From assembly GCF_958295425.1 (NCBI RefSeq), contig NC_081146.1, positions 14,070,131 through 14,134,130 of the forward strand: a DNA stretch of 64,000 bases, written 5' to 3'. Shown here in pieces: positions 25,101-38,300 of this stretch. Within the stretch, counting starts at the first letter, position 1. Each line of letters starts with the position of its first letter. The notes below the pieces were generated by a model that was not told the origin of the DNA, did no database searches, and was given only the letters and a program-made list of their open reading frames with translations. The DNA is from Solea solea (lineage: Eukaryota; Chordata; Actinopteri; Pleuronectiformes; Soleidae). A program made the translations under genes and the position numbers.

Positions 25101-28100
25101 CTCTGTATAATGTAGGTTCTTCAAGAGTAAATCGTAGCCACAAAGTGATAAATGTCATGTCACATGGCACTTCTTTATATCTGTTTTTAGATCACTGAAT
25201 AACATTTTAAACTTTTAGCTTCAGTCGGACTCATTGTAGAAAAACAGCTTTTCAAGCTCCAGTGCCAGTGATGCTGTGGTGTCTCCTTGGCACGCAGTTA
25301 AATGAAGGAGCATACTGCTCTCTGGTTTCTCCCAATGGTTCAAATCTTGGCAGACTGTGTTCTCAACACAACCAAAGTGGTTTTGGAACGACACCACTGT
25401 AAGTTGAATAACTTTCTCCGAGACAGATGGAAAGCCAAATATTTTCTTTGTTGCTGTCTTGGTAGTGCCCGCGAGTAGCTTGAATAGAGCTCAACATTAT
25501 TATAATTAATATCACATTAGTTCTACATTATCTGTTAAAAGGATGCCACATCAACAGCATTTATCCTTTCACTTACTAAAAAGAGGTTCAGTCTTAAATC
25601 AACAACACATTCATTTTCACAATAAGTTTGAGAAACATGTATGTGTGAATGTAAAAGACAATCATGGGGATGGAAAGGACTGCGTACACCAAACACACGT
25701 GGGCACAAAATGTGCCGAGACAATGCAAACACATTGTGGCAAGAAAATATCAGCTTGTGGTAAGCAGGGGGTTGTTAGAGCTGAACCTAAGCCTCTGTTA
25801 TGCTACAACTTTGTCTCAGCGATGGGATGTTCCTTGATTTGTCCACATTCCCACTGTCTGTGCCATAACTTGTGCATTCGTGCTTGTGAAACTATGTGAA
25901 TGACAAGGCCCTGATTGCTACTTCCTTTTTTCCCCTCAACCACAGACAAACATTGAGGTTTACTGAAGCTCAGCGGTCATCGACTACATTGTAATTCCAC
26001 ACCAACATATTTTACAACTCTTTTCCGCGTTCAATTAAAGAGAATTAGGGCTTATGACAAGGGTTTTGATTTATAGTATAAAAGGGCAACTGTTATACAC
26101 CTTTAGGAGGACTAAATGACATGATGTAGATGTCCAGGTGTGTCAGTCTGTCAACTGCATTCACACTTAATGTACGCTAATGAATTTAACCAGTCAATTC
26201 ATCATCATTTTCTGTAGATGTCTTAGTTATATATGACTCATAAGCTGATCTGATCATCAACACCGCAGCTGGAAAAGTGAGAAATTCTTCTTATGTGCAT
26301 TTTAAAACAATTAAACAAATCTTACTGATATTCTATATTCTTGTTTTGACCAGTCCCAATGCCAGACATTCAGTAACCGAGCCAAGATGAATATGGTGGG
26401 GGTTGAAATGGCCCTCGGTGTGCACACATGTAGACATATATGCGTACATAAATGAGATTAACTGTTCCAGCTTTCACATGACCAATGATTACATTTGGAT
26501 TCAGTCAAAGGATTTTTCTTAGCGAGGCCAAGGTCTTAGGTCAGAAAAACACCCTCACAAGACACATATCAAACAACAGATGGTGACAGCTTGTGTTAAT
26601 GATGTGGATAAAAGACGAACTCTTTTTCAGTAATGGGACTACAATGTGTTGCCCATTCCTAAATGTGATTAAAATGTTAACGTTCTGTGACACAAGGTCA
26701 AGCGAAAATTGGTTAAGTGGTTTTCTGCTCAAGAAAATGAAATGATGTACATAATATTGTTGCTAGGATGTAATCAAAAGAGAAATGGCAAAAGCATTTC
26801 AAGAGTTATGAAACAAGACAATTTAGTTGACGTTCTTCCAGCAAAACGGCTATTGATTTCATGATGGTTAGAAGAAAAGGTGGTGTATGAGTATGTGTGA
26901 AAAAGCAAAGGAAATGTACACTTAAAGGCAGTTTGCATAAATGAGTCTAACCCTACAGACTTAGACCAGTAATGTAGAAGGAGGCACCACTTGTCAAAAC
27001 AACATGATTTTACAATCAGTATTATTCTAATTTTTTCCTACTCCAGCCCTCCATAAGGTGACATTGAAAGAGTTGTACCCTCCGTCTTCTGTTCAGTGTG
27101 TCCACTTGAGAACACTTTACATATTACATTAAGGTGCTTTTAAATACTAAGTCAAAACTAGAGCTACAGTGAAAGAGGGGTCAGAGGGCAATGATGGTGC
27201 AGAGGTAGGCTACTGTAAAAAGTATGGACCCTGGTTTCTTTATGTTAAATTTACATGGAATCAAATACAAAAACTATATAATGTCATGTGTGTTTGAAAC
27301 CAACACAACAAAAAATTAACTCAAGGGAAAACTGAGCATAGAAATTAAAAATGGCTTCTTGACAAAGAAACTGAGACAACTGGTTAAGCATTTCAGTATA
27401 AACAGCTAAGTGGACAGTGTGGACCGACTTACCTAGATTATCAGCTGTAATGCAGCATAAGATGAAGGATTGTGTCAGAAAAACATGGGTACAGGGAAAG
27501 CAAAAAAGAATATTCAAGTCAACTGCCAGCACACAACACTTCTTTATCAATGTGCAGGTGTGTGTGTGTGTGTGCATTTTTTTAATCTAAGAGAAATAAG
27601 AGTACTCTATATATTTTTTAACCAATTACTATACGTTTCCTACACTACTGATAGAGATGTGTATGTTTCTTCCAAGAGTAAATACTCGTGCAAATGCAAG
27701 AAACACAATTTGTAAAGTAACTAAATCTTTCAGAAGGTGTGTATGTGCATGTTGCTGCATCTGTATTAATAATTTAAAAAAGTGAATTTAAATTCAACAA
27801 GATTACCATCAAAATATAGAATTTAGATTTGTTTAAAAACAATTTTACATCAGCTACTGTACATGACAACACTGAATACTAGTGTTTAATTGTACAGGCA
27901 AGCTCTTTCAAAGGATAGTAGCAGTACACTTCTGTTTTCAATTAAATACCATCCTAACGTGTCCCACCACCAGATCCCAAAACCCTGGTGCTGCATTTTA
28001 GTGTGGATAGGCAAAAACAGGGAGCTTTAAAACCAATGATAGAGCTACCAGTATTCACTTCTTGATTATTCCTCATCAGCCACAACAACTATAAGTTGTA

Positions 28101-31100
28101 AATTAAAAGCTACATTAGTACTTTCTTTTAGTGTAACTTTCACCTCCTCATCGGTCTAATTATCACTGTTCTTACATAAAATCATTGTTGTTTTTTGTTA
28201 CTATTAAAACATAGTAGTATGGAAGTAGCAGTGTCTTAAATCATGCAGGCAGCTGTAGAGGAAAGACATGTTTCATGTAGCAGTATTAGTGATCATTACT
28301 ATGCACAGTGCAAATTCAATGCCGACATCACTGCATTACAGGAGCAAGAAGAAACTTGAGGAGATTGTTAAACTTGAACATTAGAGCTGTTTGACATACA
28401 CTGATTCATGCCTGAAACGGTAAGCACAAACACACACTGGATATTATTGTAATTACTGTTTTGTGTATATTGTTTTTGCTAGGTGAATGCTAATGCAGAA
28501 CCTGAGCCAAGAGGAGTGCAGGAAGAAACAGCCTCTGCACTCTCAGTGTTTACCAAGTATGGTAATGTTTAGCCTTAAGAGACCTGCACAGGCCTAATCA
28601 GTAAGGACAAACTTCTTCTACACAGACACAAACACACACTGCTGTCTAATAAAAAACATTGTACATACAATTTAGACACTGTTATGCTTTCTTGTCTGAC
28701 AAAACTGGTTTCCTGATGATGAAACTGTAATTTTCCTTTACCCCTGATTGTTCCAGACACAACTTTTTAATGCAGTGCAGCAGCATACGGTGCATAAAAG
28801 TGAGGTGAAACACCCTTTTTTCAGTTATAGCAACTCGATAAACTACTTTTTCCTCATTCTTAATGTACAATACTAGACACAGTAGGCAGACCAGGCTAAC
28901 TTTAGTTGTGTTGACGTTCAGCAAACAGATGATTACAAGATTTTCACAGAGGTCAATGAAAACCACATCTTTCTTATGTCTGGCCAGTGGTGGGAGAGAC
29001 GTAGCATCTATGAGAAAAACACCGACTGAAGCTGGAGAGACCTACGGTTGCTTGAAATACATGAATAGAGCTAATCTTTAAGTGTGTAAGTGCTGTGTCT
29101 CATGCTTTCTAATCTCCTCACTATGTCATAAAAGCCTGTCAATGGTTTCAAAAACAATATTTGAAGTTGACAAAAGCTTCAACCTCTGTCAATGTATTTC
29201 TTGCCGACTCCCCTGATCTATATATTTACAAGAAAAATTGCAAGTTATGATTTTTACCTTTCTTTGCCTTCTTCTGAAGTTTCAGTGTGTCTGAGGATTT
29301 CTTCTTGATTTCCTGCCGAGCTCTTTTATACTCTGGTTTAGGTAGACAAGGTGATAAGTTACTTAACTGTGTGAAAATGTTTTACAGATTTAATGTAGTT
29401 GTTAAACATATCTGGCACCTCATAAAAAAAGTGTATGGACCTATGCTTAAAATCAGTTACATGTAATGTCTAATGCACAACATAAATGGAGTCAATGAAA
29501 GAACAACAATACCACTTTTTATTGTTTTCAAATAATTAGAACATCTCTTGTCGGCAAAATATCCTCTGGAACAGTGAATTGTTTGTTTAAGTACCTTTAG
29601 CATGGTCCTTGTCCAAAGTACTAACTCCTCTTTTCCAATCCTCCATCTGTTCTTGTAGAGGGTTAATCAGACAATCCAGGAAACCTCTGCAAAAAATGAC
29701 GACAGGTTACTTAATTCTGATCTGGGGTCAGCTTTCATTTATGAGTAGAAGACTAACCCTTTAAGCTCTAAACTAGTCACATGTATCCAAACAGTTCATG
29801 ATTATTTGGCCAAACATCTTATTTATAAACACAAATACCCACCAAGGACTTAAGGCTCATGTTTGATTAATCAGTGTATCTGTAGTAGACTAGAGCTGGG
29901 TAAAATAAATTGTTAATTACTTTAAAATGTCTGGTAGCGATTGCAGGATGGATACTTTGAACTTGGATATGTTCTGAGTTTGAATTATCATCTACAACTG
30001 TACTGTGAAGACATATGAAAAAAAAGAGCATTCATGCACAGTAAGTACTTGAGAGTAATTTTTCTTGTATGTGAACATCACTATTTGTAATGATGCACCA
30101 GGTGGGAGAGACACACATTCTATAAAATTTACAGCATTAGTTCTGTGTAAATCTCTTCCCTCTCTATTTATGGAAAATTAAATATATTTCAAATCAAATC
30201 AAATCAGGACCTTGTAAATCAGAATCTAGTGAATTCAGGTATTCGGCAGTGATATTCAGCCCTATAGAAAACATACAAATGCTAGCGTCTGTGAGCATTT
30301 CTGTCTGTATAATTTATTCTCTCTCTGTAAACCATTAACAGACACAAATAAAGGGAGGAAAACAGACACAGAGAGAAAAAGGTCTACTTATATCTCCGAC
30401 AGTGTGTCACAGGAGGTGACATGTCTGTCTCTGTGAGCGTGTTTAAGAGGCTGGGAGTGTGAGAGGAGGGCAGCTGCAGGCTTAGTGCATTAAACTAAAA
30501 TAAGACTTGTACGTCTTGCAGACATTTCGCCTGTGTGTGTGTGTGTGTGTGTGTTTGCCAGTGGGTGGTTGGTGACACAGCCCCCCTCTGTACAGCTCCT
30601 GCTATGGAGATCCAAGAGGAATCTCTACTGAAATGCCACGAGAATTAGAGAGGCCCTTGTCTGTGTAGTATGAGTGTGTGTGTGTGAGTGAGAGAGATAC
30701 AGATATGTATTGTGGGTGACTTCACTGAGACATTACAGATTCTTGTTCTACCAGAAACACTGTCTCTTTTACAGCATCTCATGACCCCCACAGATAAAAT
30801 ATCAATATATGGAGACATATGCTGATATCCAAATACAGATCTGCTCTATTGGAGTTGCACTGGGTTTGGATCATGTATACCAACCAAGTGATTAATATAG
30901 AAAACAAGACACATATTTATTACAAGTAACTCAAAACTCAGCAGGGCAGGGATTGTGTGTGTTTGAAATAGACATTTAAAGTCCTTGTTAATATTCCGTT
31001 TTTGTGAGCTCAGTTCAGACAGTACATGATGTCAGATTCTGTAAAATGGTAAATACCAACTGTGGTTGTGGCATAAGACAAGGGAGCAGCACACCAGTAC

Positions 31101-32307
31101 GATATGTCTAGTGTTACTTACATGGAAAACTGTTTGAGTTTAGCCTCTATGCTGCGATGCCTCATACACATCCTGGTCAAAGCTGATCCAATGTCTCTGG
31201 TTCCTCCTGAAAGATATAAAAAAGACATGGTTTTAATGAAATGAACTTGGATCAATATCACTACAGTACAGACATGTATAATAGTAAGTATTTCTTTGAA
31301 TGATATAAAATCACATAAAGAGTAAGCAAAAGAAGAGGAAGAGGAAAGACAAGCTACAACAAAACACCTCCTTTCTCCACCATGCAGGAGCAATGCCCAA
31401 ACTTGGTGTGACAGAGCATGCTCTAAACCACCCAAACATATCAGACCCATCCTCTTTGAAGTTGCTCCTAAAAACTCACCTATTTCAAACTGTTTTAATG
31501 TTCAAACTACTGTATGTGAGGTTTCATTTTTTTTACAACTTGTAATTTAAACTTGTAAAATGTCTTTGAGTACTTCTTTCAAAGACATTTGTACTGGAAA
31601 AATTGTTGCAATTTGAGTGAAATTACTGTAACTTAAAAACAGCAGCTATGACGTATAATTACACAGGCAACTACAGAGACTCCACACAGCTCAAAGCAGA
31701 CGATGTGCTCTTTAAAAGAACTAGGTGGCTTTTACCTGCAGAGTAAACACTAAATGAGAAGCAATGTGATAAGTATTTGCAGCATATGACACTCATCATA
31801 CGGTTACTTTATATTTTATAACTTCACACCAAAGCTGAGTAACTTCACTACTGGAATTAAAATGTGTTGCCAGACTTTCTATAGTAAACATTGTGCAGAA
31901 GCACTCACTGACCCCACTTTTTCCACTCCAGCAGTGGAAATCAGTCGGAAGCACACTTCTACTAACAACACATTGTCAGGTCAAGAGAAATGAAGAGAAG
32001 CCAGAGCTGGAGCCTTGAAAATGTGCTTGGGGCCAATGTCAGTTTCCGTCATGCGACCTAACTAGCTGTCTACTGGAAAACCTCTTTGGACAGCTGAGCG
32101 GGGACTTGATGTTGATTGACAGGACTATTGTTGGGCTGCTCGGTATGACTGGCCTGTTCCTTTGTGGCAGTGAAGCATGTCTCTGTGTGTGTCTGTGTCT
32201 GCTTATGTTGGTGTTTGCATGCAAGAGAGAAGGTGGGGCCGAGAAATCTTGTACGAAACAGTGTGGAGTTCTTGCGACATTCTGTTCAGTGACACAATGA
32301 TTCTCAC

Positions 32308-32340
<33 letters not shown>

Positions 32341-35300
32341 TTGTGATATCTCATGTTTAGTGTGAATCCTCTCCAACTGAGCAAGGCATTCTGTTGTCAG
32401 CACAGTCCTTAACACATGCAGAGACACACACACAGAGCTGTCACTCAATCACAGCAATACTTCCCCCACACACGCACACAGTTCTGCTCAGCTAGTCTTC
32501 TTAGGACACTGACAGTCTAATGACCAGTTAATGCTGAACCTTAACCACATATCAGAACCAGGTTTTGTTCTCTACAGTCGTATTTCCACCGGGTGGAGCC
32601 ATTCGGTACAGTGTGTATTTTTTTGCTTTTCCATTAGGAATAGTACCAAAATAACCAGTTCCATTCTTCGGCACCCTTCCCGTGAGGTATCAGAGTAAAA
32701 TGGTACGGTAAGGAGCTAGACCAGCTCAGTGTAAATATCCCATGGAAGTTCAGGTAAATGCGTGCAGTCTATTTCCATACAAAGCTTAACGTCTTGTTCC
32801 TCCACTGTTGTATGTTGTGCCGTGTTCGATGTGATCATTTGTTGGTTGTCATTGCATTGGTACAACTTCACACTATGCATCTCATTGAAGTGGCCAATCG
32901 GGCACAGCCCACAACCCACCTACCAAGTAAAGGTATGATTTTCAGTCAAAATGCAAGCCTGACACAGGGCTTTACAATTCCAAACCCTACCTACGGGACC
33001 AAATCGAACGGTACCATGATGTAAAACGGCACATGATGACTCCTGGTCCTGACAAGGCAAGTGTTTATGCCAGAAAAGGTCCTAAAGAAGTAACAAGTGT
33101 ACAGTGAGAAAGAGAGAGAGAGGCAGAGAGAGGCCGACAGAAAAACAAATAGACAGACTGACAGAAGTAGAGATAGATTTACATGCACACAAAACTGTTT
33201 TCCACTGTGTCAACGGCTGTACACAACAAAAGCAGGAGTGCTGGTTTTGCCAATAACACTGATTGATGGTGACCGGGGTGCTACAAAAAGGAAACACTAA
33301 CCGTGAAATTAGTAACAACAAAAAGCCAAAAACAAAAAAGTTAGTCCCAGACAATTTGTACAACTGTAAGCTATTTCAATCCTCATCTTAAATTCATGAG
33401 ATCTTCTTGGAGCCAGACTGTCTCAGTCTGAGCTGTGGCAGGATGAAACTTGATAAAACTTGTTTCAGCTGAATTTCTAAATTCAACCAGATAATGGTGA
33501 CATAACAGTAGGCAGATTAATAGTTCACTCAAAAAAATCACTAAAATTCATTACTAAATGTCGCTAAAAATGTTCCACAGATAGAATCTTGTGTCAAAAA
33601 AGGAGCATTTTGAAAAGAAAAGGCGTGTCCAGATGAGTATTTCAGCTTTGTAATGACAACCATGTGTGTCAATTTTAACACACCTGAGAATGTTTATCCC
33701 ACAGCCATTCACGTACAGTGGGCATGTGTGTGCCAATGTTAAAAGGAAGCAGATTTTCTCCTCTGCAGTTGTTTATGCAGTTTCAGAAAATAATAATGAG
33801 AAACAACGATGGCAAAAAGAAAATGCAGTATTTCTTTTATTAGACCAAAGATGGGATAAAAGTGTGTTAACAGCACTTTTTTTTCCACAGCTACTCATTG
33901 TGTAGTGACTGATAAGAGTCAATCAGAAAACAAATTTTGACCTCGTTTCCAAATGTGTTTTCAAACTAAAACAGACCCATCAGCAATTCCAAACTTCTCC
34001 ATTATAACGCTCCAAACCTCTGAGGCAGCAGATGTAACCTTAGCAGATGAGATGCTCTGTATAACAACAATACAGTAGTGTGGATGTAGTAAAATTCAAA
34101 TGCTTCAAATCTAAACCAAGTGTTCATTGTGTTTTTAACAGCTCAGTTATGGCGAAGCTGAGACAAATACTAAAATACTAATATAGAGAGATGGGATGGT
34201 AACACTGAATGAAGCTATTTCATGTGATAAATAACAACTTTCCCTTTACCTTTCAACAATCCACAATGTAATGTCAATCTCTACCAATGTCCTCAAAGCT
34301 TTCCCTCTATCCATTCATCCATTCCTCTTAAGCTTTATGTGCATATTATTGCAGAGGGTGTGGCTACTACACACCATAAAAGACCTCCGTTATTCAGCAA
34401 CATAATGTTCATTCATTCACATGTTGACTTATTTAGCCATCAATCCATCCTTCTATCCATTTGTCCATTCATTTATCTGCCCACCTCTCTCACCATAACC
34501 CATAACTGCTTGTTATGGTAGTGGGTGTGGCTGATTGATGCCACAGTGGTACAGACAGGCGACACCAAAAAAAAAGTTAGTTTCTCATTAGAAAGTTAAT
34601 GTGGAGTTCAGGCCAATGCTCAGGGGAAGAGTTTGGTTTCACTTGATTATTTATTTGGTGCAACCCCACCCACACTACTGGATTTAATATGAGGCATTTA
34701 CTGTACGTAAACCAAAATCTGCTCCTGTTGGACTTTCATGCAAAGCCTCAATTTCAATTTGAATAGAGTTTTGATCTTGAGAGAAGATTGTATTTGAAAG
34801 AGACTAGCACTAAAGTATAAAAGATGGTATTGAGAACATTGGAATTGCTCAGCAGATGTTGCAGTATTGCTTCATATGTGGTTATACAACTCCCAATGCT
34901 GTTAACAAACCATGGCAATCACAGTGATAACAATGCAACACATTCTGTGTACGAAAGACATGCATTTCTGATCTCTCTGCCCCACTCTTTCCCTCTTTCA
35001 CAGCAGGTAGCAAGTCAAGGAGGCCTCTGCCATGACTGCCTGTTGCCATGGAAACCTGTATTATGCATGCATATTGTGTGTGTGCATGCTACAATCTGAC
35101 TTGTGCTACAATACTTTCTTTCTGCCACATGAACTTCATGACTCCATTTGTTCTGTGTGTATGCATAATATGGTTTTGGCTATGGTTTTGCATATTTTCC
35201 TAAATGTGAAAAATTATATATATATTATTAAAATGATATATGCATGATATTTATTACAACCATGTAACTTTAAGCACCAAATTTCCCCTGACAGATATTG

Positions 35301-38300
35301 CATTTTAAATTCTTTATTTACTGCACAGGCTTTTGTCCAACCCCTTTGTTTTTATTCTTATTAAAGCTTTGATTTTTGGTGTCTTTTGTGTAATCCATTG
35401 AGACAGTTTGTGACTGAGAGGTGACATTTTTGTTTGTTTGTCAGTGTGGGCATACAAGTACGAGTGACAGAAGGAGATAGGATGGAAATCTGATGTCGAG
35501 TTTGACTCCGTCCTCCAACCCCCCGCCAAACTGTTCCTTGGGACGTCACACTATACTGACACACTGTATGTCTGTGGGAGTGTACTGTGTAAGACAGCAT
35601 TAAAGAGAAGGGGATTTCCTATTATGATGTATATAAACGTGTATACACTACAGTGCAGTACTCACTCATCTTCTTTAAATAAGTAAAAGTTTGATGGGCA
35701 AAGTTCCTTCGATTGTCTGAATTGCAACAACAGATTGACTTTCAGGGTATTATGAGAATGTGACACAGTTTGATACAATTGGAAGCCATAAATAAATAAT
35801 TGCATCAGTCCAGGAGGAATTATAATTACGAGCAAGGACAATGTGTGATCCACTCCTATAAGGCTGCTCCATATTTTACCACATGCTAGACCTTTAATTT
35901 TACAGCTGTTCAAATTTACTACCATAGTTGTTTATTTATTAATTGTAAATCATTTCAATTAAGCACATTACAATTATCATTCTCAATTGAGTGTGACCTT
36001 TCACTGTCCATCATTATGTGGTAGAAACTCCTTTTACTACAACTAAGACATCTTCCCGTATTTAGATGATCCATCCTGCACTGCTTTAAAGGGGTGTTCA
36101 TTTAAATACAGATCATATGGTGTACCCTCTCTAAAAATACAGCCCATGGTTCATTTATGGTAAACCCACTGAGGAAAGAAGCATGTGGTTCACACCAAGA
36201 TAGTTGGCATCTTTACACAGATCTCACTTGGTGATTAGAGGATGGAGGAAAGGCTGATATGAGGAGAGAAGAATGAGCAATTCAGACAGGAAGATAACAG
36301 TTAAAGACACAAATGTTAAACCCCCCCCACATTCAATTACAAAACAAGGAAACATAGGGATGAAGGGAAGACTATTTAGAGGAAAAAAAGGGGGAGAAAG
36401 AATGAGAGTGATTTGGCTTGGGTAATTCTGAGAAGAAACAAACTCTGTGTATGGGCCACAGATGGTCGCCGTTAAATAAGGGCCAGTGGTTACACTGATA
36501 AGAGGCTGTAGACCATACAGCTGGATACACACACACAAACACACACAGACACACAGCTGGACAGAGGTAGGGCGATCTGTTCACTAGCTAATTAGAGACC
36601 AGGAGAAAACACTGCGGCTAACATCCATTCAATTTTGACTATATTTAGCAAACCATTTCAATGGCTAGATAGTGTGCTGTTCACACCAAAAAAGCAAATA
36701 TTAAGGCAGTCATTTGTTGCCTCCGGCAATGAAACAGACATTTAATAGATAACTGTGTCTGAAAACTGAGGCACAATATCACTGTATTAAAATGGTAAAT
36801 TAATATCTATGCTGTTATTCCAGTAATTGTTATTATTGTTAGAACATGTTGTGGACTAAAGATCTGAACACAAGTACACTCCGACACTCCTAGCTGAGCA
36901 GTTGGCATGCCCAGATGGAGCCACCCACATAGCAAAGATACAGTCTAGCATTTCATTCATTGATTTATTTGTCTGCTCTGTCAGTCTGGTAGCCCACTGT
37001 AGATATACAATTACATTTTTCAGTAAATGATAAACTTATTGGCTGATTGGTGGCGCTCTGTGAATATGGGGAGGTGAAAGAAAGTAAGCACATATCTGAA
37101 TGAATTAGTCAACAACTGAACTGATGTGAGTACATTTACAAAATGAATAACAGGAGTTAGATAAAAAGATGTGTATATGATCTTCAAGGTCATGGATTAA
37201 TTGTCTGGTCTAATAGTTCCTCACCTCTTCACTCATAGCTACTGAAAGAACGTCAGCCTGTCACACACACACACAAAGCCGGTGAGTCTAGCCTTAATGG
37301 GCACCAATATATGCAAACCACACACATGCACCTGCTGCAGTGTGACCAGTGCTGCTGACACACAAACACTCTGGACAGTCTGACTACAGCTCCCAACAGC
37401 TGGCATCCAAAGACAGGAGAAGGGAGGAGTGCAGACTAGGGGAGAAAAGAGGAAGACAAATAAAGAGCAGAGCTGAATTGCTCTTTTTTTGTCCATTCAA
37501 GAGGACAACTTGCAGATTCAAGACTGTATATTGAATATGTGCAAGTGAACTATATTTGTAAAATAATGTTGTCTTTCTGCATATAGCACCATACTGTATA
37601 CAAACTGAAAAGTGAGATATAGCAAGAGACAGACAGAGGGGACAGAATCCCTGTCGGAAACCTTATTCAGGTTTAAATCTGTCAGTGTTTTGCATCTTAA
37701 TCAAATGAGGCACAGAAGCAACAGCAGGTAAACATCTGAGTGTAAATGTAGAGTAAATGGCAGCTGGTTGTGTGATTTAGTGACAACCATCACCACAGAC
37801 AAAGGGATGAATCTCATGACTAGGTACTGTGTATTTACAAGCTGTATTCTTTAGAAGAAGACTCATTATAATCTGCAGGTGTGAATGTGTGTCAGTGTGC
37901 CACTGCAATGCAGTTAAATGCATCCTGAATGGTAATGCATTAAACTGCCATAACCCTTCTTTACTTTACATTGCTCTCCTCTCCTGAGGCCGACAACACC
38001 CCCATTCAACTCTCCTCCTCCATCCCAAAATATCTCACTCTTTTTGTGCTTCCATGTATTCATCCACCACCTCAACTGTCCTCTTCTTTTCCTTGTTTAC
38101 TAACCTTCCACTTCATTGTGTCATGGTCACAGTCAGTGGGGACAAAACAGAAATCTGAGATTAATTAAAGGGATATAATATGTGAGTGATGTATGAGTGG
38201 TGTATTCAGCAATGTAAAGCAAAGAAAACCTAAGAAGTCTGGCAACAGTGTCAGCGTGTCTCACATTTACAGTTTAAATGCTTATTGGAACATTAGATAC

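Noticed and set aside
34310..34480. ccattcatcc-type repeats as another LINE tail
   Set aside because: The conserved 3'-end block that should flank a genuine L2/CR1 tail is not visible; more likely simple low-complexity sequence.
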